The notes below the pieces were generated by a model. That model saw only the letters and a list, made by a program, of their open reading frames with translations. It had not been told where the DNA came from and ran no database searches. Shown here one piece after another: positions 54,058-63,970 of a DNA stretch of 64,000 nucleotides. Source of the stretch: Methylococcales bacterium (lineage in GTDB: Bacteria; Pseudomonadota; Gammaproteobacteria; Methylococcales; Methylomonadaceae); contig JAPLRZ010000028.1 in assembly GCA_026398895.1 (NCBI GenBank), forward strand, positions 26,838 to 90,837, given 5' to 3'. The translations under genes were made by a program, and so were the position numbers. The number at the start of each line of letters is the position of its first letter. Position 1 is the stretch's first letter.

Positions 54058-54573
54058 ATGGAGAAGCAGCATAGTTTTACGCGCGAAGAATTATTGAAGT
54101 CTGGTAGAGGGGAGCTATACGGACCGAAAAATGCGCAATTACCCCTACCCAATATGCTCATGATGGATAGAATTGCCCTTATTACCGATGAAGGTGGTAC
54201 TTACGGTAAGGGTGAAATTATTGCTGAATTGGATATTACTCCCGATTTATGGTTTTTTGATTGTCACTTTCAGGGCGATCCTGTGATGCCAGGTTGCTTA
54301 GGCTTGGATGCCATGTGGCAATTAGTCGGTTTTTATTTATGCTGGATGGGAGGGCCTGGTAAAGGTCGTGCATTAGGTGTCGGTGAAGTTAAATTTACAG
54401 GACAAGTATTACCTACTGCGAAAAAAGTAACCTACCGCGTTAATTTAAAACGTCTCATCATGCGTAAATTAGTTATGGGTATTGCCGATGCAACGATGGA
54501 AGTCGATGGCAAAGTGATTTACGAAGCGACAGATTTGCGCGTGGGTTTATTTACATCTACAGCTGATTTTTGA
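54058..54573 (+). CDS. fabA: 3-hydroxydecanoyl-ACP dehydratase/isomerase FabA
   Basis: 171 residues. Catalytic His70 ([12 protein letters not shown]) and Asp84 (GLDAMWQ) are at the E. coli positions. FabA dehydrates and isomerises C10 intermediates to start unsaturated fatty acids. fabB follows after 10 bases in the classic pair. Confidence 0.97.
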   Translation: MEKQHSFTREELLKSGRGELYGPKNAQLPLPNMLMMDRIALITDEGGTYGKGEIIAELDITPDLWFFDCHFQGDPVMPGCLGLDAMWQLVGFYLCWMGGPGKGRALGVGEVKFTGQVLPTAKKVTYRVNLKRLIMRKLVMGIADATMEVDGKVIYEATDLRVGLFTSTADF

Positions 54574-54583
54574 GGGGGAATCA

Positions 54584-55804
54584 ATGAAAAGAGTGGTGGT
54601 AACAGGTTTAGGCATTGTTTCTAGCATAGGCAATAACCGCGATGAAGTGGTTGATGCCTTAAAACAAGGTCGCTCAGGCATTAGCTTTGCCGAAGACTAT
54701 AAAGAGCTTGGTTTTCGTAGTCAGGTTCGTGGCGCGATTAATATTGACCTAGACACGTTCATTGATCGAAAAATAAAACGTTTTATGGGGGATGGTGCTG
54801 CATTCAATTACATCGCCATGCAGCAAGCGATTGATGACTCTGGTTTAGCCGAATCTGATATTTCTAATTTCAGAACAGGATTAGTGATGGGTTCTGGTGG
54901 ACCTTCTACCTCAAATATCGTTGAAGCGGCGGATATTTTACGCTCTAAAGGCGTTAAAAAAGTCGGTCCCTACATGGTGCCACGCACCATGTCCAGCACC
55001 AACACCGCTTGCTTGGCAACTCCATTTAAAATTAAAGGCGTGAATTATTCCATTACCTCAGCATGTGCTACCAGTGCGCACTGTATCGGTCATGCAATGG
55101 AACTTATACAAATGGGTAAGCAAGACGTAGTATTTGCGGGCGGTGGCGAAGAAGTGCATTGGTCAATGTCGGTATTGTTTGATGCAATGGGCGCAATGTC
55201 ATCCAAATACAATGATGCCCCGACCACAGCCTCCAGAGCGTATGATGAAACCCGCGACGGCTTTGTTATTTCAGGTGGCGGCGGTGTGTTAGTCATCGAA
55301 GAACTGGAACACGCACTGGCACGCGGCGCAAAAATCTACGCTGAACTCACAGGTTACGGCGCGACTTCTGACGGTTATGACATGGTACAGCCCTCAGGTG
55401 AAGGTGCGGTGCGCTGTATGCAGCAAGCAATGGCAACCGTAAACGGGTCAATTGATTACATTAACGCACACGGCACCAGCACACCAGTGGGTGACACCAA
55501 AGAATTACAAGCATTGCGTACCGTCTTCGGTGAAGGCAACGTGCCTTGGGTCAGCTCAACCAAATCATTAACAGGTCATGCTTTAGGTGCGGCAGGTGTC
55601 AACGAAGCGATTTATTCGTTATTGATGATGGAAGAAAATTTCCTCAGTGCCTCAGCTAATATCACCCAACTAGACGCAGGTGCGGCAGGTATTCCTATCG
55701 TCCGTGAACGTCAAGACAACATCACCCTGAACACCATCATGTCCAATAGCTTTGGTTTCGGTGGCACTAACGCCACGCTGATTTTCCAACGTTATAACGG
55801 CTAA
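54584..55804 (+). CDS. fabB: 3-oxoacyl-ACP synthase I FabB
   Basis: 406 residues. Nucleophile Cys161 ([11 protein letters not shown]), histidines in [11 protein letters not shown] and [12 protein letters not shown]. It elongates the cis-unsaturated intermediates made by FabA. AGGGGGA lies upstream of the ATG. Confidence 0.96.
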   Translation: MKRVVVTGLGIVSSIGNNRDEVVDALKQGRSGISFAEDYKELGFRSQVRGAINIDLDTFIDRKIKRFMGDGAAFNYIAMQQAIDDSGLAESDISNFRTGLVMGSGGPSTSNIVEAADILRSKGVKKVGPYMVPRTMSSTNTACLATPFKIKGVNYSITSACATSAHCIGHAMELIQMGKQDVVFAGGGEEVHWSMSVLFDAMGAMSSKYNDAPTTASRAYDETRDGFVISGGGGVLVIEELEHALARGAKIYAELTGYGATSDGYDMVQPSGEGAVRCMQQAMATVNGSIDYINAHGTSTPVGDTKELQALRTVFGEGNVPWVSSTKSLTGHALGAAGVNEAIYSLLMMEENFLSASANITQLDAGAAGIPIVRERQDNITLNTIMSNSFGFGGTNATLIFQRYNG

Positions 55805-55815
55805 TTCTCTCTGGC

Positions 55816-55881
55816 TTGGGTTGCTGTTTTTGGCAACCCAACACATTGCACGATAAATGTTGGGTTGGAAAAGCACCAATT
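55816..55881. repeat. TTGGGTTGC hairpins after fabB
   Basis: TTGGGTTGC / GCAACCCAA (55816-55841) followed by CCCAACA...TGTTGGG. They may terminate fabAB and look like scattered repeats. Confidence 0.5.
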
Positions 55882-55959
55882 CAACCTACGCTGCTTTAAC
55901 TCATTGATTTTAAAAAAATGGGTGCGTAACATCAGTCAATAATTCTGGAAAATAAATTT

Positions 55960-56814
55960 ATGGAAATCTTATTAAAAAATTGTCCAAACGGATGTAATTC
56001 AACGTTACAGCCATCAAAAATTATTGTTGCTGAAGGTGAGTTAAATGAATGTCCAGCCTGTGGACAGTTACTTAGTAGTTGCAGTAAAAGCCACTATGAA
56101 AAGTCCAACCAAGATTGGAATAGCGAAGAAGGAACGTGGCCAGCAAAAAAAGATTATGTGCGACTGGTAAAGCGAAGAAAAAAAGATATTGATCATATCG
56201 CAAAAATATTATCCAAAGACTATTCGGGTATTCGAATTTTGGATGTAGGTTGTTCAAATGGATCGTTTGTCTTTATTGCTAATAACTTAGGGCTTCAAGC
56301 TGAAGGCGTTGATCCTTCAGAAAAAGCCGTTAATGATGGAATAAAAAGAGGCTTAAAGCTTCATTTAGGCTTATTAAATGAAGTAGGATTTGATGATAAT
56401 TCATTTGATGCAATAACCCTGCATGAGGTTATTGAACACGTTTCGAACCCCATTGCTTTATTAAATGAATGCGCTCGTATTTTACGACCCAATGGTATCC
56501 TTCTTATCGGTTCAGGTAATACCGATAGTTGGACTCGACGCATACGAAAAAACAAATGGGATTTTTTTGATATGAATCATCATGGTGGGCATATTAGTTT
56601 CTTTTCTCCGAAATCACTAAAACACTTAGCATTAAAAACTGATTTTAGTGTTGTAAAAGTTATCACACATTCTGTGAAATTTTATGAAAAAGATGAGCTT
56701 CCTCGCATCTTATACAGAACAATAAAGCTATTTGCAGAAATATTAAATTTGCCCGCTAGGATGTTCAACAAAGGACATCAAATGGAAGTTTATTTAAGGG
56801 TAAATAAATCATAA
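55960..56814 (+). CDS. Class I SAM-dependent methyltransferase with N-terminal Cys cluster
   Basis: 284 residues. Cys8, Cys12, Cys31 and Cys34 (CPNGC...CPAC) suggest a small zinc site. Motif I is ILDVGCSNGSF (93-103), with LHEVIEHVSNP typical of the Methyltransf_11/UbiG-like group. Similar proteins often modify O-antigen or lipid-linked substrates. It is flanked by repeats and IS remnants and looks AT-rich, which suggests acquisition. Confidence 0.8.
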   Translation: MEILLKNCPNGCNSTLQPSKIIVAEGELNECPACGQLLSSCSKSHYEKSNQDWNSEEGTWPAKKDYVRLVKRRKKDIDHIAKILSKDYSGIRILDVGCSNGSFVFIANNLGLQAEGVDPSEKAVNDGIKRGLKLHLGLLNEVGFDDNSFDAITLHEVIEHVSNPIALLNECARILRPNGILLIGSGNTDSWTRRIRKNKWDFFDMNHHGGHISFFSPKSLKHLALKTDFSVVKVITHSVKFYEKDELPRILYRTIKLFAEILNLPARMFNKGHQMEVYLRVNKS

Positions 56815-56822
56815 TCAGCATG

Positions 56823-56882
56823 GTAGGTACCATCTCTCCAAATCAATCGCAAGCGACATTTAAGTCGTTTGTGATGTGGCTA
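56823..56882. repeat. GTAGGTACCAT element (family D), copy 2
   Basis: GTAGGTACCATCTCTCCAAA at the left and GATGTGGCTAC at the right; it shares CATCTCTCCAAATCAA with 23757-23822. The inner segment appears in the opposite order relative to copy 1. Confidence 0.6.
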
Positions 56883-56937
56883 CACTAAAACAGGACACTT
56901 TTCTATAAAATCATTGAAAAGACCTGAGATTACTTAT

Positions 56938-57478
56938 ATGACAACCCAAGCCAAAAAAATACACCGCAGAATTTAAAGAAAACGCAGTTAAACGAGCGAA
57001 CGAATCACATAATGTAGCAGAGACCGCCTGCGAGTTAGGGATGAAAGAAAATACGCTGACTAACTGGGTTTAATCAGTATAGCCGCACGCTTAAGCCTGA
57101 TAAGGCGGTACGAACCGATGAACATTTGTACCATGAGCTGAAACGCTTGAAAAAAGACGTTGCGCGTTTGACGGAGGAACGCGATTTGTGGACAAGGCGG
57201 CAGCGTACCCTTCGTTGGTAGTGGGTGAAACCTGTTATAGCTATATTAATGACTGCCAGTCCTTTAAAGGACTGGCAGTCATGCTCAAAAGTAAAAACAA
57301 CAGATTTAACCCACTACCCCTTCGTTATACTCAGAACAGGCTTTGCCAAAGAAATACGGTTCAGACCGCATGGATTCTGGAGCAGAGTGTGGATCATAAC
57401 GTGGCATTACTATGTTTGGTGCTATCTGTCAGCCGTAGCGCGTACTACGCGTGGACGACAACGCGCCTATCGGACAAC
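56938..57478 (+). pseudogene. IS3-family orfA/orfB remnant, interrupted by a MITE
   Basis: Reading across frames gives IS3 OrfA: KYTAEFKENAVKRANESHN, then ETACELGMKENTLTNWV, NQYSRTLKPDKAV, LKRLKKDVARLTEERD and KAAAYPSL. Three frameshifts (near 56957, 57069 and 57190) kill it. The start of OrfB is recognisable at 57400-57460 (SVSRSAYYAW). The 57217-57318 element is inserted between the two. OrfB then breaks off at an IS630 fragment. Confidence 0.8.
57217..57318. mobile_element. MITE family A, copy with intact target duplication
   Basis: 102 bp. Terminal inverted repeats of 20 bases match at 18 (GGTAGTGGGTGAAACCTGTT against AACAGATTTAACCCACTACC). Central perfect palindrome at 57249-57282. Flanked by the direct repeat CCTTCGTT (57209-57216 and 57319-57326), a clear 8-bp target duplication inside an IS3 remnant. 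No coding capacity, so it was moved by a transposase elsewhere. Confidence 0.92.
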
Positions 57479-57865
57479 GTTGCTTTGGTAAACACGATGG
57501 GCATCACCAGAGGTCGAACAACTGTCATGGGCGCGTTACTGGCAAGCACACTACTGACCGTGACGTTATTCACAGGCACGATTAACGCCCGTGTATTTTT
57601 TGCCTGGCTTTCCCAAGATTTGTTACCCAAACTACCGCCAAACAGCGTCATCGTGATGGACAACGCTAGCTTTCACAACCGTGCCGATAGCCAACAACTC
57701 ATCGAACACGCGGGGCATCTAGTCGAGTGTCTTCCCCCTTACTCACCTGATCTCAATCCTATCGAACATAAATGGGTGCAGTCCAAAGCCCTCCGAAGAC
57801 AAAAGGCTTGTTCTATTGATGACTTGTTTGCCCAAGTTTTTTTAAATCATTTTATTATGCTTTAG
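57479..57865 (+). pseudogene. IS630-family transposase remnant (C-terminal)
   Basis: Encodes about 128 residues with FFAWLSQDLLPKLPPNSVIV, MDNASFH (second Asp) and LPPYSPDLNPIEHKW (catalytic Glu). The N-terminal DNA-binding part and first Asp are missing; the frame is instead continuous with the IS3 OrfB remnant, giving a chimeric open frame from 57188. Not a working transposase. Confidence 0.85.
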
Positions 57866-57872
57866 CTATACC

Positions 57873-57965
57873 ATGAGCTTTTGGCATTTATCATTGGAAA
57901 AGGCAATGGAAAATGCTCATCACGATGAACCTGATTTTTGGGAAAAATGGGCGGCGGATTTTTGA
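57873..57965 (+). other. Short ORF remnant
   Basis: 30 residues (MSFWHLSLEKAMENAHHDEP, ending EKWAADF). It looks like the tail of a lost gene beyond the IS debris; no ribosome-binding site and no recognised family. Confidence 0.2.
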
Positions 57966-58083
57966 GTTTTGCGTGGTCAGTGCTTTGTGATAACACTACG
58001 CCGCGTTATTAAAGAATTGGTACTTTAGATTTAAGGCGTGGTACGGTATTCTAGCGTTTTTGAAAAATACACAGACGAGAACG

Positions 58084-60561
58084 ATGCAAGAGAATTATCA
58101 GCCACAAGCGATTGAGCAAGAAGTCCAAAAAATCTGGGAAGAGTCAGGGGTTTTTAACGTCGAACCTTCTGCCACGAAAGAAAAATATTATTGCTTATCG
58201 ATGTTTCCTTATCCCAGTGGCAAGCTGCACATGGGTCATGTGCGCAATTACACCATTGGTGATGTGATTAGCCGCTATCAACGAATGGCTGGGTATTGTG
58301 TCATGCAGCCTATGGGCTGGGATGCGTTTGGTTTACCTGCGGAAAATGCCGCGATGCAGCACGGTGTACACCCTGCCGATTGGACGTATAGCAATATCGA
58401 TTATATGCGCGACCAGTTGAAACAACTGGGCTTCGGCTATGATTGGAATCGTGAACTGGCGACCTGTGATCCTGATTACTATAAATGGGAACAATGGTTT
58501 TTCTTGAAACTACTCAAAAAAGGCATGGTTTATAAAAAAACCGCGCCTGTCAATTGGTGTCCCAATGACATGACAGTGTTAGCAAATGAGCAGGTGATTG
58601 ATGGCTGTTGCTGGCGGTGTGATACCCAAGTGGAGCGCAAAGAAATTGCGCAATGGTTTTTAAAAATCACTGCCTATGCTGATGAATTATTGACTTCATT
58701 GGATAGCTTAGACGGTTGGCCTGAGCAGGTGAAAACCATGCAAGCTAATTGGATAGGGCGTTCAGAAGGCGTGGAAATGGATTTTCCTGTGCCTGAGTTG
58801 GCTGAACCGTTGCGCATTTATACCACGCGCCCTGATACTTTAATGGGTGTCACTTATTTAGCGGTTGCCGCTGAACATCCACTGGCAAAACACGCCGCTA
58901 TGACTGCCAGTCCTTCAAGGACTGGCAGTCATGTGAATGAAATTCAAGCCTTTATTGAAGAATGTAAGCATACCGAAACCGCTGAAGCGGCAATGGAAAC
59001 CATGGAAAAACGCGGTATTGATTCGGGCATTACGGCTCTGCATCCGATTACGGGTGAAGCTGTGCCTGTGTGGATTGCTAACTTTGTGTTGATGGGTTAC
59101 GGTACGGGTGCAGTGATGTCTGTCCCTGCGCATGACCAACGCGATTTTGAATTTGCTGTTAAGTACGGTATCGCTATTAAACAAGTTATTTTTGCTCAAG
59201 ATGGCTTGAATGATGACTGCTCAGAACAGGCGTACACCGTTAAAGGGGTATTAAAAAATTCTGGTGCGTTTGATGGCTTAACATCCGCCGAAGCGTTTGG
59301 CAAAATTGCTGAGACCTTAGAGCAAGACGGTAAAGGTACGCGCAAAGTGATGTTCCGTTTACGCGATTGGGGCGTATCACGTCAACGTTATTGGGGCGCA
59401 CCGATTCCTGTTATTTATTGTGACGATTGCGGCACTGTGCCTGTGCCTGAACACGATTTACCTGTCACCTTACCGCGTGATGTGGTGCTGGACGGTTCAC
59501 AATCACCGTTAGTCGCGCATCCTACTTTTTCACACGTTGATTGCCCACAATGTGGCAAACCTGCACGACGTGAAACCGATACCTTTGATACCTTCATGGA
59601 ATCTTCGTGGTATTTTGCTCGTTTTGCCAGTAAGCAAGGCGACAGTATGTTAGATGCCACAGCGAATCACTGGCTACCCGTAGACCATTACATCGGCGGT
59701 ATTGAACACGCGATTCTGCATTTATTGTATGCGCGTTTTTATACCAAATTATTGCGTGATGAAGGCTTGTTAACGTGTGATGAGCCGTTTAAAAAACTAT
59801 TGACGCAAGGCATGGTGTTAAAAGACGGCAGTAAAATGTCTAAGTCCAAAGGCAATACCGTTGACCCACAAGGCTTAATTGCGCAATATGGCGCGGATAC
59901 CGTGCGTTTATTTATCATGTTTGCCGCGCCACCAGAGCAATCACTAGAATGGTCAGATACGGGTGTCGAAGGCGCGTCTCGTTTTCTAAAACGCCTGTGG
60001 AAGCAAGTGTTTTTGCATACAGAGCAGGTTCAAGGTTTAAGGTTCAAGGTTCAAGGCAATTTAACCGAAGAACAAAAAACCATGCGCCGTCATTTGCATC
60101 AAACCATTCAAAAAGTAACTCATGACATGGGCGTGCGGATTATTTTTAATACCGCGATTGCTGCCAACATGGAATTAATCAACACCTTGATTAAATTCAC
60201 CGATGAATCGAATAACGGCAAAGCCATACGCCAAGAAGTATTGGAAGCGATTGTATTGATGTTATCGCCCATGGTGCCGCATATCTGTCATCAACTGTGG
60301 TTGGATTTAGGTCATGATAATGCGGTGGTTAGGGAAACATGGTTAGCGGTTGATGAAAGCGCGTTAGTGCAGGATTCATTAGATTACATGATTCAAGTCA
60401 ACGGTAAATTGCGTGGTAAAGTGTCGGTATCAGCAACGGCAACTAATGCTGAAATACAAGCGGCTGCCTTGGCTGATGAACATACACAACACTTTATTGA
60501 TGGTCAGCCGATTAAAAAAGTTATTGTTGTCCCTAATAAACTGGTTAATATCGTTATTTAA
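58084..60561 (+). CDS. leuS: Leucyl-tRNA synthetase with two repeat-derived insertions
   Basis: 825 residues from the ATG at 58084 (ACGAGA just upstream; a TTG at 58060 is possible). [12 protein letters not shown] (HIGH motif), [12 protein letters not shown] (KMSKS motif), editing-domain TTRPDTLMG. Residues 273-283 ([11 protein letters not shown]) are encoded exactly by a 33-base family A palindrome inside the editing domain. Residues about 649-659 ([11 protein letters not shown]) are encoded by four GGTTYAA heptamers. Neither breaks the frame, and neither stretch is expected in other LeuS proteins. First gene of leuS-lptE-holA. Confidence 0.95.
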   Translation: MQENYQPQAIEQEVQKIWEESGVFNVEPSATKEKYYCLSMFPYPSGKLHMGHVRNYTIGDVISRYQRMAGYCVMQPMGWDAFGLPAENAAMQHGVHPADWTYSNIDYMRDQLKQLGFGYDWNRELATCDPDYYKWEQWFFLKLLKKGMVYKKTAPVNWCPNDMTVLANEQVIDGCCWRCDTQVERKEIAQWFLKITAYADELLTSLDSLDGWPEQVKTMQANWIGRSEGVEMDFPVPELAEPLRIYTTRPDTLMGVTYLAVAAEHPLAKHAAMTASPSRTGSHVNEIQAFIEECKHTETAEAAMETMEKRGIDSGITALHPITGEAVPVWIANFVLMGYGTGAVMSVPAHDQRDFEFAVKYGIAIKQVIFAQDGLNDDCSEQAYTVKGVLKNSGAFDGLTSAEAFGKIAETLEQDGKGTRKVMFRLRDWGVSRQRYWGAPIPVIYCDDCGTVPVPEHDLPVTLPRDVVLDGSQSPLVAHPTFSHVDCPQCGKPARRETDTFDTFMESSWYFARFASKQGDSMLDATANHWLPVDHYIGGIEHAILHLLYARFYTKLLRDEGLLTCDEPFKKLLTQGMVLKDGSKMSKSKGNTVDPQGLIAQYGADTVRLFIMFAAPPEQSLEWSDTGVEGASRFLKRLWKQVFLHTEQVQGLRFKVQGNLTEEQKTMRRHLHQTIQKVTHDMGVRIIFNTAIAANMELINTLIKFTDESNNGKAIRQEVLEAIVLMLSPMVPHICHQLWLDLGHDNAVVRETWLAVDESALVQDSLDYMIQVNGKLRGKVSVSATATNAEIQAAALADEHTQHFIDGQPIKKVIVVPNKLVNIVI
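58900..58932. repeat. Family A core palindrome, in frame within leuS
   Basis: ATGACTGCCAGTCC-TTCAA-GGACTGGCAGTCAT, 14-base perfect arms. 33 bases, so 11 codons without a stop. The terminal inverted repeats of the full element are absent. Compared with the E. coli LeuS context (KAAENNPELAAFIDEC) this is an added segment. Confidence 0.9.
60027..60056. repeat. Heptamer tandem repeat GGTTYAA within leuS
   Basis: Four consecutive 7-base units (GGTTCAA, GGTTTAA, GGTTCAA, GGTTCAA) plus GG. Three units equal 21 bases, i.e. seven codons, so changes of three units keep the frame. Confidence 0.8.
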
Positions 60562-60568
60562 CGTTTAC

Positions 60569-60597
60569 GACTGCCAGTCCTTAAAGGACTGGCAGTC
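60569..60597. repeat. Family A core palindrome between leuS and lptE
   Basis: GACTGCCAGTCC-TTAAA-GGACTGGCAGTC, 12-base perfect arms, seven bases after the leuS stop. It may attenuate transcription into lptE-holA; no T-run follows. Confidence 0.85.
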
Positions 60598-60626
60598 TTG
60601 CGTAACATCACACATTCGGAGTCTCA

Positions 60627-61124
60627 GTGTTAGCAAAAATACTTCCATCAACCTTTATACTACTAACAGTCTTATTATTGACTGCCTGTGGCTATCATCT
60701 ACGCGGTGCAATGGACTTACCTTCAGAGCTAAAATCTATTTATCTGGAAGGCGCGTCAGCATCCTTAATTGAACAATTTAAAAAAGCATTGGAATCATCC
60801 AGTGTTCAGATAGTAAATACACGAGATGCCGCTGGTATGATTATCACGGTAGCGAATGAAGAAAATGCGAAAAGATCTTTGTCACTGGGAGCGGGAGGAC
60901 GCTCTAACCAATATGGCTTGGAATATCGGTTAACTTATCAAATAACCGACGCTAAAGGTAACGTGTTACAGAAATCTCAACCAATTGAAATTAGGCGTGA
61001 TTATTTTAACGATCAGCAGTTGATTCTAGGTAAGGATAATGAAGAAGTTGTGATTCGTAATGAAATGTACCAACAAGCGGTACGCACCATGATTAACCAA
61101 GTACGCTTTGGCTTAAAAAAATAA
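60627..61124 (+). CDS. lptE: LPS-assembly lipoprotein LptE
   Basis: 165 residues from a GTG (CGGAG six bases upstream). Lipobox LLTAC (Cys21) followed by GYHLRGAMDLP, the LptE signature. LptE is the plug of the LptD LPS translocon in the outer membrane. It ends one base into holA. Confidence 0.93.
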   Translation: MLAKILPSTFILLTVLLLTACGYHLRGAMDLPSELKSIYLEGASASLIEQFKKALESSSVQIVNTRDAAGMIITVANEENAKRSLSLGAGGRSNQYGLEYRLTYQITDAKGNVLQKSQPIEIRRDYFNDQQLILGKDNEEVVIRNEMYQQAVRTMINQVRFGLKK

Positions 61125-62149
61125 TGCGTGTTAAACCCGATCAACTCAGCGCGACTTTACAGAAAAATTTAGCCCCCGTGTATTTTCTCAGTGGCGATGA
61201 ACCCTTGCAATTGGGAGAAATGGCGGATGCTATTCGTAAAACTGCGCGACTTGCAGGCTATAACTCCCGCGAAATTTTTTCGGTGGAAACAGGTTTTTCT
61301 TGGAATCAGTTGGCATTGTCGGCTGATTCCTTGTCTATTTTTTCTGATAAAAAAATTATCGAATTGCGCATACCCACTGGCACGGTAGGAGCGGATGGCG
61401 CGAAAGCCCTCACAACTTACTGTGAACGCATCCCTCAAGATACCTTATTACTAATTACCGCTGGTAAACTTGCCAGTGCTACACTAAAAAGTCGCTGGGT
61501 AGAAGCCATTGATAAAGTCGGTGTAGTGGTACAAGTGTGGGCATTAGAAGGACAAGAGCTATTAAGCTGGTTGCAACAACGATTATTACAACGCGGATTA
61601 CTGGCAGAACCAGACGGCGTTCGTTTACTCGCCTCTCGCATTGAAGGTAATTTATTAGCTGCCGATCAAGAAATTACCAAGCTCTATGTATTGTACGGTG
61701 CGGCAAAACTCAGCACCGCGCAGATTTTTGATGCAGTCGCTGATAGCTCACGCTACGATGTTTTTAAATTAATGGACGCGATTTTGTCCGCCAATCTTAA
61801 CCGCATCATTAAAATATTATCAGGCTTACGCGCCGAAGGCATTGCCGCGCCTGTGATATTGTGGGGCTTAACCAGAGAAGCACGAAGTTTAATTAAAATT
61901 AAATTAGCACTGGCAAGTGGTCAACAAAAAGACATCGTGTTTAGAAATAACCAAATCTGGGATAAACGCAAAGCCTTGGTTGAAAAAGCATTAAACCGAT
62001 TAAAACCAGCCGATTTAAACCGCATATTAATTTTGAGTGCAAAAGCCGATAGGCAGATTAAAGGGCAACAATCAGGCGATGCGTGGGAAACACTGTTGGC
62101 GATTTGTTTACAATTCGCCTCATTACATATTGTTAGAACTACCGCGTAA
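61124..62149 (+). CDS. holA: DNA polymerase III delta subunit
   Basis: 341 residues. VYFLSGDEPLQLGEMADAIR at the N-terminus and LLAADQEITKLYVLYG in the middle are HolA features. Delta opens the sliding clamp during loading. leuS-lptE-holA is a conserved gammaproteobacterial order; ATG overlaps the lptE stop (TAATG). Confidence 0.94.
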   Translation: MRVKPDQLSATLQKNLAPVYFLSGDEPLQLGEMADAIRKTARLAGYNSREIFSVETGFSWNQLALSADSLSIFSDKKIIELRIPTGTVGADGAKALTTYCERIPQDTLLLITAGKLASATLKSRWVEAIDKVGVVVQVWALEGQELLSWLQQRLLQRGLLAEPDGVRLLASRIEGNLLAADQEITKLYVLYGAAKLSTAQIFDAVADSSRYDVFKLMDAILSANLNRIIKILSGLRAEGIAAPVILWGLTREARSLIKIKLALASGQQKDIVFRNNQIWDKRKALVEKALNRLKPADLNRILILSAKADRQIKGQQSGDAWETLLAICLQFASLHIVRTTA

Positions 62150-62161
62150 TTAAAAATTTTA

Positions 62162-62319
62162 GGTAATGAGGCAAATCTGTAAATCAGGTTAAAATCATAC
62201 GCAGAAAAAACCCAAGCATCCGACACAAAACATTGTGACTCGTTATCAAGAAATCACCTGTCCGTAAGATCGAGTTTGGGCTTGATATTCTTGCGTAATT
62301 ACAGATTTAACCCATTACC
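62162..62319. mobile_element. MITE-like element, family A, long variant
   Basis: 158 bp with 21-base ends GGTAATGAGGCAAATCTGTAA / TTACAGATTTAACCCATTACC (18 of 21 match). The interior is different from the 102-bp copies and lacks the GACTGCCAGTCC palindrome. It occupies most of the gap between holA and ispG; the rest up to 62442 shows nothing. Confidence 0.7.
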
Positions 62320-62442
62320 GTTTAAGTTAGCCTATCGCTTTGAAAATGCCCTTAAATTATTATTTCCATTTCTTGCCTGTAATCAGCTTCGTGTTTCAGG
62401 CTTATTTTTGTCATGTACAGAGAACGGTGATATAACCTTTGG

Positions 62443-63672
62443 TTAAGAGCCTCCGCTAGGCGCGTAATGTGATTCGATATAGCGTTGGACAATTTCTTGA
62501 AATTCTTCGGCAATTCTGTCGCCTTTGAGGGTAACGGTTTTTTCGCTGTCTTCATAGACAGGTGCAACAGGTGATTCGCCTGTTCCAGGTAAGCTGATAC
62601 CGATATTGGCACTTTTGCTTTCGCCAGGTCCATTAACTACACAACCCATGACGGCAATTTCCATTGCTTCCACACCTGGGTATTGAGTGCGCCACACAGG
62701 CATTTGATCGCGTAGATAAGTTTGAATGTCCATTGCTAATTTTTGGAAATAATCGCTAGTAGTGCGACCACAACCAGGGCAAGAAATAACCATCGGCGTA
62801 AAGGAACGAAAGCCCATAGTTTGCAGGATTTCTTGTCCAACGATGACTTCTTGGGTTCTCGATGCACCTGGTTCGGGTGTTAACGAAATACGGATGGTGT
62901 CGCCTATGCCTTGCTGCATTAATACCGATAATGCCGCCGCAGAAGACACAATCCCTTTAGAACCCATACCTGCTTCGGTCAAGCCTAAATGCAGTGCATA
63001 ATCGGAACGGCTGGCTAAATCTTGATAAATGGCAATTAATTCTTGTACGTTACTGATTTTGCAGGACAGAATGATTTTATTTTTGCTTAAACCAATTTCC
63101 TCAGCTTTTGCCGCGCTTTCTAATGCCGATAAGACAATGGCTTTGCGGGTCACAGCAGCTAACGGTTCAGGCGTTTTTAGACTACGATTTTCATCCAATA
63201 AGCGAGTTAATACCGCTTGATCTAAACTACCTCCGTTGACACCGATACGCACGGGTTTGTCATACTGGCAAGCAAATTCAATCATTTGTTGAAATTGTGG
63301 ATCACGGCTTTTACCCCGTCCAACATTACCCGGATTGATACGATATTTATCCAATGCCGCTGCGCAATCGGGGTATTTTTCCAGTAATTTATGCCCGTTA
63401 AAATGAAAGTCACCGACGACAGGCACGGTACAACCTTTTTGAATAAGCCGATTTTTAATCTCAGCTACTGAGGCAGCGGCTTCTTCAGAATTCACGGTAA
63501 TCCGCACTAATTCAGAACCAGCGGTTGCCAATTCAATAATCTGTTTAACGGTGGCAGTGATATTAACGGTGTCGGTATTGGTCATGGATTGCACGACAAT
63601 TGGTGCGCCACCACCCACTTTGACATTGCCGACCATGACAGCGTGGGTAATTTTTCTGATACTGATTGACAT
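62443..63672 (-). CDS. ispG: 4-hydroxy-3-methylbut-2-en-1-yl diphosphate synthase IspG
   Basis: 409 residues from the ATG at 63672 ([20 protein letters not shown]); a longer frame from 63867 is not IspG-like. TIM-barrel domain followed by the iron-sulfur domain with CPGCGR and [10 protein letters not shown]. It makes HMBPP in the MEP isoprenoid pathway. Confidence 0.95.
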   Translation of the reverse strand: MSISIRKITHAVMVGNVKVGGGAPIVVQSMTNTDTVNITATVKQIIELATAGSELVRITVNSEEAAASVAEIKNRLIQKGCTVPVVGDFHFNGHKLLEKYPDCAAALDKYRINPGNVGRGKSRDPQFQQMIEFACQYDKPVRIGVNGGSLDQAVLTRLLDENRSLKTPEPLAAVTRKAIVLSALESAAKAEEIGLSKNKIILSCKISNVQELIAIYQDLASRSDYALHLGLTEAGMGSKGIVSSAAALSVLMQQGIGDTIRISLTPEPGASRTQEVIVGQEILQTMGFRSFTPMVISCPGCGRTTSDYFQKLAMDIQTYLRDQMPVWRTQYPGVEAMEIAVMGCVVNGPGESKSANIGISLPGTGESPVAPVYEDSEKTVTLKGDRIAEEFQEIVQRYIESHYAPSGGS

Positions 63673-63970
63673 AATATAACGATATAAAAACAAAAAAGAA
63701 TGGCGAGAATTATACGCTATCGAATAAGCTAAGTCAGAGATAAAACAGTATGAGATCACAAGGAAGGTGTTTATGTAGAAATAGTTTTCTATTCTTCCTG
63801 TCTTTGCTATTGAATCTTTGGTGAAACATTGAAACAAAAAATGAAACATTGAGCATTTGTGAAACACCCACTAAGCCACTGAAGCGAGCAATCAAGGCTG
63901 TTTTAAACTTGGCATAGGCTTTGCTTTAAGTAAGAAAACCCCCATAACAATAATCACTCGGAGAAACATC

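Noticed and set aside
57188..57865. Intact transposase gene
   Set aside because: The frame fuses IS3 and IS630 pieces with a MITE and lacks the first catalytic Asp.
62443..63867. Extended IspG with 65 extra N-terminal residues
   Set aside because: The extension is low quality and unlike IspG; the ATG at 63672 gives the normal N-terminus.
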